34,271 bases of DNA from Lactobacillus apis (lineage in GTDB: Bacteria > Bacillota > Bacilli > Lactobacillales > Lactobacillaceae), in NCBI RefSeq assembly GCF_002837055.1, contig NZ_PDKP01000005.1, forward strand, positions 1 to 34,271, read 5' to 3'. How positions within the stretch are numbered: the stretch's first letter is position 1; the number at the start of each line of letters is the position of its first letter. The notes beneath the pieces are model-generated. The model was not told the DNA's origin, made no database searches, and saw only the letters and a list, made by a program, of their open reading frames with translations. Made by a program: the position numbers and the translations under genes. Positions 31,397 to 34,271 of the stretch are shown one piece after another.

Positions 31397-32239
31397 ATGT
31401 TAGCAAAGAAGCAGCAGACCTTAAATCTACCGCGAGAAAAGGAGCACCGTGTGTGGTCCAAAGATATTTTGCGACAAAAAGTTGGAGTAGATCAAACAAT
31501 TAACATGTATCTTACAAAAGATGCAAATTATCAAATTAATCGGGATACAATTGCGATATATGAATTCCAGAAGGAACCGCTATTAGGTAAATATAAAAGC
31601 GTAATTTTTGATTGTCAGAAAGGGATAGTCTTATGTCAAAATAGTACACGCTCATTATTTACCGCTTTTGGACAGAAATGTCTTTTAGCTGGCTTGGAAT
31701 TTCAACGTGATTTTGCTAGTAAATTAAACCTGACTAGTCGTAACATTATTGCTACGGGAAGACTCGCATATTTTTCATTACGCAGTTATAACTCAGGCAG
31801 CATTGATTGGGTATCATTGCATCAGATGATTGGTTTTAGGGCCATTAATATTTCTTCTGTTGTATTTAAAACAGTACCGTATGGAGAAGTAAGCTACATT
31901 TTTGCTTATTATGATTGTAGCCGTTATGTGGTTGACCAGATTTCCAATAGTCTGGTTTATAATCACATCCTTTGCGAACTACTAATTGCTCATTTCGAGC
32001 AGTCACTAGGCTGGCAAGTGCAGCGACCCAAGGGTGAATCCTTAATAGATCAGCCGGAGTACTTTCATCCTCATGATCCATACAATGACCTGGCAATTAA
32101 GCCATTACTGCTTGAATTACAGGATAAAAGACAGCAACGATATGGTCGCTGTCTAGCTGACTATTTGGAATTGCCATTGTTAACTGAATTTCATCGGGCA
32201 GTTAGGAAGGCTACCCAACGCCGTGATACCCTATTTTGA
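31397..32239 (+). CDS. comK: ComK family competence transcription factor homologue
   Basis: ComK of Bacillus subtilis activates DNA-uptake genes. This 280-residue protein follows it segment by segment: INRDTIAIYEF, YKSVIFDCQKG, NSTRSLFTAFGQKCLLAGLEF (against the ComK DRSC...G segment), NIIATGRLAYFSLRSYNS, DWVSLHQMIGFRA (against GWISHVHVKEFKA), VVFKTVPYGEVSYIF, then a helix. A C-terminal extension of about 80 residues, absent from B. subtilis ComK, ends in a basic tail (VRKATQRRDTLF). The assignment rests on eye alignment without a search. AGAGAGGACTG precedes the ATG. A sigma-factor-like gene follows, separated by a terminator. Confidence 0.65.
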   Translation: MLAKKQQTLNLPREKEHRVWSKDILRQKVGVDQTINMYLTKDANYQINRDTIAIYEFQKEPLLGKYKSVIFDCQKGIVLCQNSTRSLFTAFGQKCLLAGLEFQRDFASKLNLTSRNIIATGRLAYFSLRSYNSGSIDWVSLHQMIGFRAINISSVVFKTVPYGEVSYIFAYYDCSRYVVDQISNSLVYNHILCELLIAHFEQSLGWQVQRPKGESLIDQPEYFHPHDPYNDLAIKPLLLELQDKRQQRYGRCLADYLELPLLTEFHRAVRKATQRRDTLF

Positions 32240-32243
32240 TAAA

Positions 32244-32278
32244 GAAGCGAATTAACTTTAGGTTAATTCGCTTTTTGT
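32244..32278 (+). terminator. Terminator of the ComK-like gene
   Basis: AGCGAATTAAC/GTTAATTCGCT perfect 11-bp stem followed by TTTTTG. Confidence 0.9.
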
Positions 32279-32432
32279 TTACACTTTTTTGGCACGGTTT
32301 ATTGAGTTTATTAATCCTCAAGTAGCACAGGGTTATGTTTTACCCTTGAATTAAGAATGCGCTTAACTCAATTGTTACCGCTTACGATACTTGTTTTTAC
32401 GCAGTATTAATAACTTGCTAAGCTACTATATG

Positions 32433-32446
32433 CACAAGCGCTTGTG
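32433..32446. promoter_or_regulatory. Perfect 14-bp palindrome upstream of the sigma-like gene
   Basis: CACAAGCGCTTGTG is fully self-complementary. Its AAGCGCTT core is the same as that of ideal cre or LacI/GalR-type operators, but the flanks differ. It lies 30 bases before the sigma-like start codon. Confidence 0.5.
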
Positions 32447-32476
32447 ACACTAAAGACGAAAAGGAAGATGTCACAA

Positions 32477-32968
32477 ATGGAAATAAGTCAACAAGCTTTT
32501 TTACAGGCATGGGAGAACCAAAAACTAGTCAGAGGTGCATTGAAGTACGCACATGTGAGACAGGACTATACTAATTATGAGGACTTTTTGCAGGAAGGGA
32601 TTATTACTTATGCGCATATGCTCACGCAGAATCAAACCCTTCCGCGTGAAGAAGTCGATCGAAGCAGTTTTCGCAAGATAATCTGGCGCACAACTGATTT
32701 GTTACGCAAGGAGCAACATCTGTGTGAACGTGAGAGTGAACTGACAGACCTGCAAATAGTTGAAGATAACCATAATTGGGATAATTACTTAGCATTAGAA
32801 GCAGAGCTACCGTACTTGTCTGACATAGAGCAGAAGCTATTTATAAAGCATTTGATTGAGCGTGAGCCAGTTCGACAGTTTAGTAGGCAAATAGGTGTCA
32901 GTAGAGGACAACTACAACGTATTAAAAATCAGTTACTAAATCGATTACAGGAAGTTTTAGAAAGATAA
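32477..32968 (+). CDS. SigH/ComX-like RNA polymerase sigma factor
   Basis: 163 residues from the ATG at 32477, which I chose because AAGGAAG lies about 9 bases upstream; a GTG-started reading from 32444 lacks a site. The N-terminal half shows sigma region 2 character (ALKYAHVRQDYTNYEDFLQEGIITYAHML, with the D-x-x-Q-E-G element). The C-terminal half has a helix-turn-helix of region 4 (PVRQFSRQIGVSRGQLQRIKNQLLNRLQ). Short alternative sigma factors of this kind include SigH of lactobacilli and ComX of streptococci, which drive competence genes. The ComK-like neighbour makes a competence role plausible. Targets are unknown. Confidence 0.7.
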   Translation: MEISQQAFLQAWENQKLVRGALKYAHVRQDYTNYEDFLQEGIITYAHMLTQNQTLPREEVDRSSFRKIIWRTTDLLRKEQHLCERESELTDLQIVEDNHNWDNYLALEAELPYLSDIEQKLFIKHLIEREPVRQFSRQIGVSRGQLQRIKNQLLNRLQEVLER

Positions 32969-32974
32969 CTTTTT

Positions 32975-33006
32975 CTTGTAATAAAAGTCGAGCTATATTA
33001 CTTTTT
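32975..33006 (+). terminator. Weak terminator of the sigma-like gene
   Basis: GTAATA/TATTAC, a 6-bp stem with a 15-base loop, followed by TTTTT. Confidence 0.45.
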
Positions 33007-33028
33007 GACTACAATTAAATGCTATCTA

Positions 33029-33057
33029 TTGTTTCTCGTGAAATTGCTCGATACAAT
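33029..33057 (+). promoter_or_regulatory. Promoter of the autolysin gene
   Basis: TTGTTT (33029-33034), a 17-base spacer, then TACAAT (33052-33057), 34 bases before the start codon. Confidence 0.65.
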
Positions 33058-33090
33058 AAAGATGTCGATTAAGGAGGCAAACACACATCT

Positions 33091-34271
33091 ATGAAAAAGA
33101 AACTAATCACTGGTTTTTCAGCTGCGTTACTCGCTGCGTCTGCTGTAATTCCAGTTACCAACAACTTAATTGCCGCTTCACCAGCTCGAGCTGATCAAGT
33201 CTCAGCTGCTACAGCAACGGAAACAACTTTTTTAAACACTGCTACCAGACAAGCACAGAAGGTCGCTAAGAAATATGGTCTATATCCTTCAGTAATGATT
33301 GCACAAGCAATTGTTGAGTCGAATTGGGGGCAATCTGGGCTTGCAGTTAATGCTAACAACTTATTTGGTATGAAAGCAGATGATAGTTGGCCAGGTGCTA
33401 CTTATTCCGCTAAAACGCGTGAAGAAGACAAGAACGGCAAGAGCTACTATGTCACTGCTAAATTCAGAAAATACAACACCTATCAAGAGTCTTTCGATGA
33501 CAATGGTAAAAAGTTGCGTCTAGGTGTTTCTTGGCAACCTGACCGCTACCAAGGCACTTGGCTTGAAAATGCGTCCTCATATACTACTGCTACCAAAGCA
33601 TTGACTGGAACGTATGCAACAGCCAATAACTACAACACGATTTTGAATAGTCGTATTACTGCTTACAATCTTACGCAATATGATCCGACGATTTCTAACG
33701 CGTCTAAGTCCTACGTAGTGAAAAAAGCAGGTGCTACCTATGCTTGGCCAACTGACCACTCAGTTTCTGCAAAAACAAGTTCAGTTAATAAAGGCGATGC
33801 AGTAACTGTAACGAAGACAATTACTTTTTATAACGGCAAAAAACGGATGTACATCTCAGGTAAAGGCTGGGTTAATGATACATTGCTAAATGCTGGTAGT
33901 GCATTACCTCCTGCTTCTCAAGCACCTAAAGGCGATGAGAAGGTTAATAAGACTCTGATGCATACTTCTTACGTTTATGACGCAGAAGGTAAACGAGTTA
34001 AGGGTATGAAAGCAATTAAGGCTGGCGATGAAGGCAAGGTTATCGCAACTTATGGCACTAAAAAGATTAATGGCAAGAAGTATTACCGGATTGGTGAAGA
34101 TCAGTACATAGCCAGTGGCAACATTGACGGCACTTTTAGAACACTAAAGAAGAATTCTTATGTTTATAACGATTATGGCAATCGTGACAATAAGAAAGTC
34201 TTGAAGAAGGGACAGTCAGTTGCAACATATGGGGCTGCAATAACAATTTATGGGCACAAATACTACCGGAT
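33091..34271 (+). CDS. GH73-type N-acetylmuramidase/glucosaminidase autolysin with SLAP domains, partial
   Basis: Secreted peptidoglycan hydrolase, cut by the window end after 393 codons. The signal peptide ends near ARA-DQ (residue 34). The catalytic glucosaminidase domain runs about 45-210: YGLYPSVMIAQAIVESNWG contains catalytic E76, and NLFGMKADDSW and FRKYNTYQESFDD follow. Then come SLAP repeats (KSYVVKKAGATYAW, MHTSYVYDAEGKRVKGM, KKNSYVYNDYGNR), the same wall anchor as on the S-layer protein, so the enzyme would sit on the S-layer-covered wall and act in cell separation or turnover. AAGGAGG lies 13 bases before the ATG. Confidence 0.92.
   Translation, partial: MKKKLITGFSAALLAASAVIPVTNNLIAASPARADQVSAATATETTFLNTATRQAQKVAKKYGLYPSVMIAQAIVESNWGQSGLAVNANNLFGMKADDSWPGATYSAKTREEDKNGKSYYVTAKFRKYNTYQESFDDNGKKLRLGVSWQPDRYQGTWLENASSYTTATKALTGTYATANNYNTILNSRITAYNLTQYDPTISNASKSYVVKKAGATYAWPTDHSVSAKTSSVNKGDAVTVTKTITFYNGKKRMYISGKGWVNDTLLNAGSALPPASQAPKGDEKVNKTLMHTSYVYDAEGKRVKGMKAIKAGDEGKVIATYGTKKINGKKYYRIGEDQYIASGNIDGTFRTLKKNSYVYNDYGNRDNKKVLKKGQSVATYGAAITIYGHKYYR

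Overview
The window reads as a chromosomal segment of an AT-rich lactic acid bacterium of the Lactobacillus acidophilus group. Reasons: a complete S-layer-type protein with C-terminal SLAP repeats, a muramidase-type autolysin with the same repeats, a lactobacillar-type N-deoxyribosyltransferase, a PepO endopeptidase, and a D-aspartate ligase/amidotransferase pair of the kind that builds D-Asp/D-Asn peptidoglycan cross-bridges. Species cannot be fixed from the sequence alone. No rRNA, tRNA, CRISPR array, transposase or prophage gene was seen.

Layout. 1-3.2 kb: a GH31 glycosidase (cut by the window edge) divergent from nagA, with a NagR-like operator and a cre-like site between them, then a class I glutamine amidotransferase. 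3.2-3.7 kb: an apparently gene-free stretch that holds a Fst/par-like type I toxin-antitoxin locus: a 35-codon peptide, a convergent short antisense RNA, a shared bidirectional terminator and direct repeats. 3.7-5.7 kb: ntd and a tyrosine phosphatase (minus strand), and a universal stress protein (plus strand). 5.7-10.7 kb: a phosphonate-type ABC importer with two paralogous binding lipoproteins, one ATPase and two permeases. Each binding-protein gene is preceded by its own leader containing a short ORF that runs into an intrinsic terminator. 10.7-13.5 kb: 3-methyladenine glycosylase (tag), an unknown acidic protein and a metallophosphoesterase. 13.5-16.8 kb: two-gene cross-bridge operon (glutamine-dependent amidotransferase plus D-Asp ligase).

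16.9-20.3 kb: an MFS transporter and pepO. 20.3-21.1 kb: two overlapping unknown minus-strand ORFs. 21.3-23.7 kb: a three-gene ABC exporter of the lantibiotic-immunity type. 23.8-26.6 kb: signal peptidase I and a KUP potassium transporter. 26.7-29.0 kb: an unknown acidic protein, a membrane-anchored TPR-like protein and a DUF1659/DUF2922 pair. 29.1-31.3 kb: the S-layer-like gene with a strong promoter and a long structured leader. 31.4-33.0 kb: a ComK-family regulator and a SigH/ComX-like sigma factor. 33.1 kb to the end: a SLAP-anchored GH73 autolysin, cut by the window edge.

Much of the content concerns the cell envelope: cross-bridge chemistry, signal peptidase, S-layer, anchored autolysin and amino-sugar recycling. 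The least ordinary items are the type I toxin-antitoxin locus, the twin leader-ORF/terminator units of the phn cluster, and the adjacent ComK-like and sigma-factor genes.
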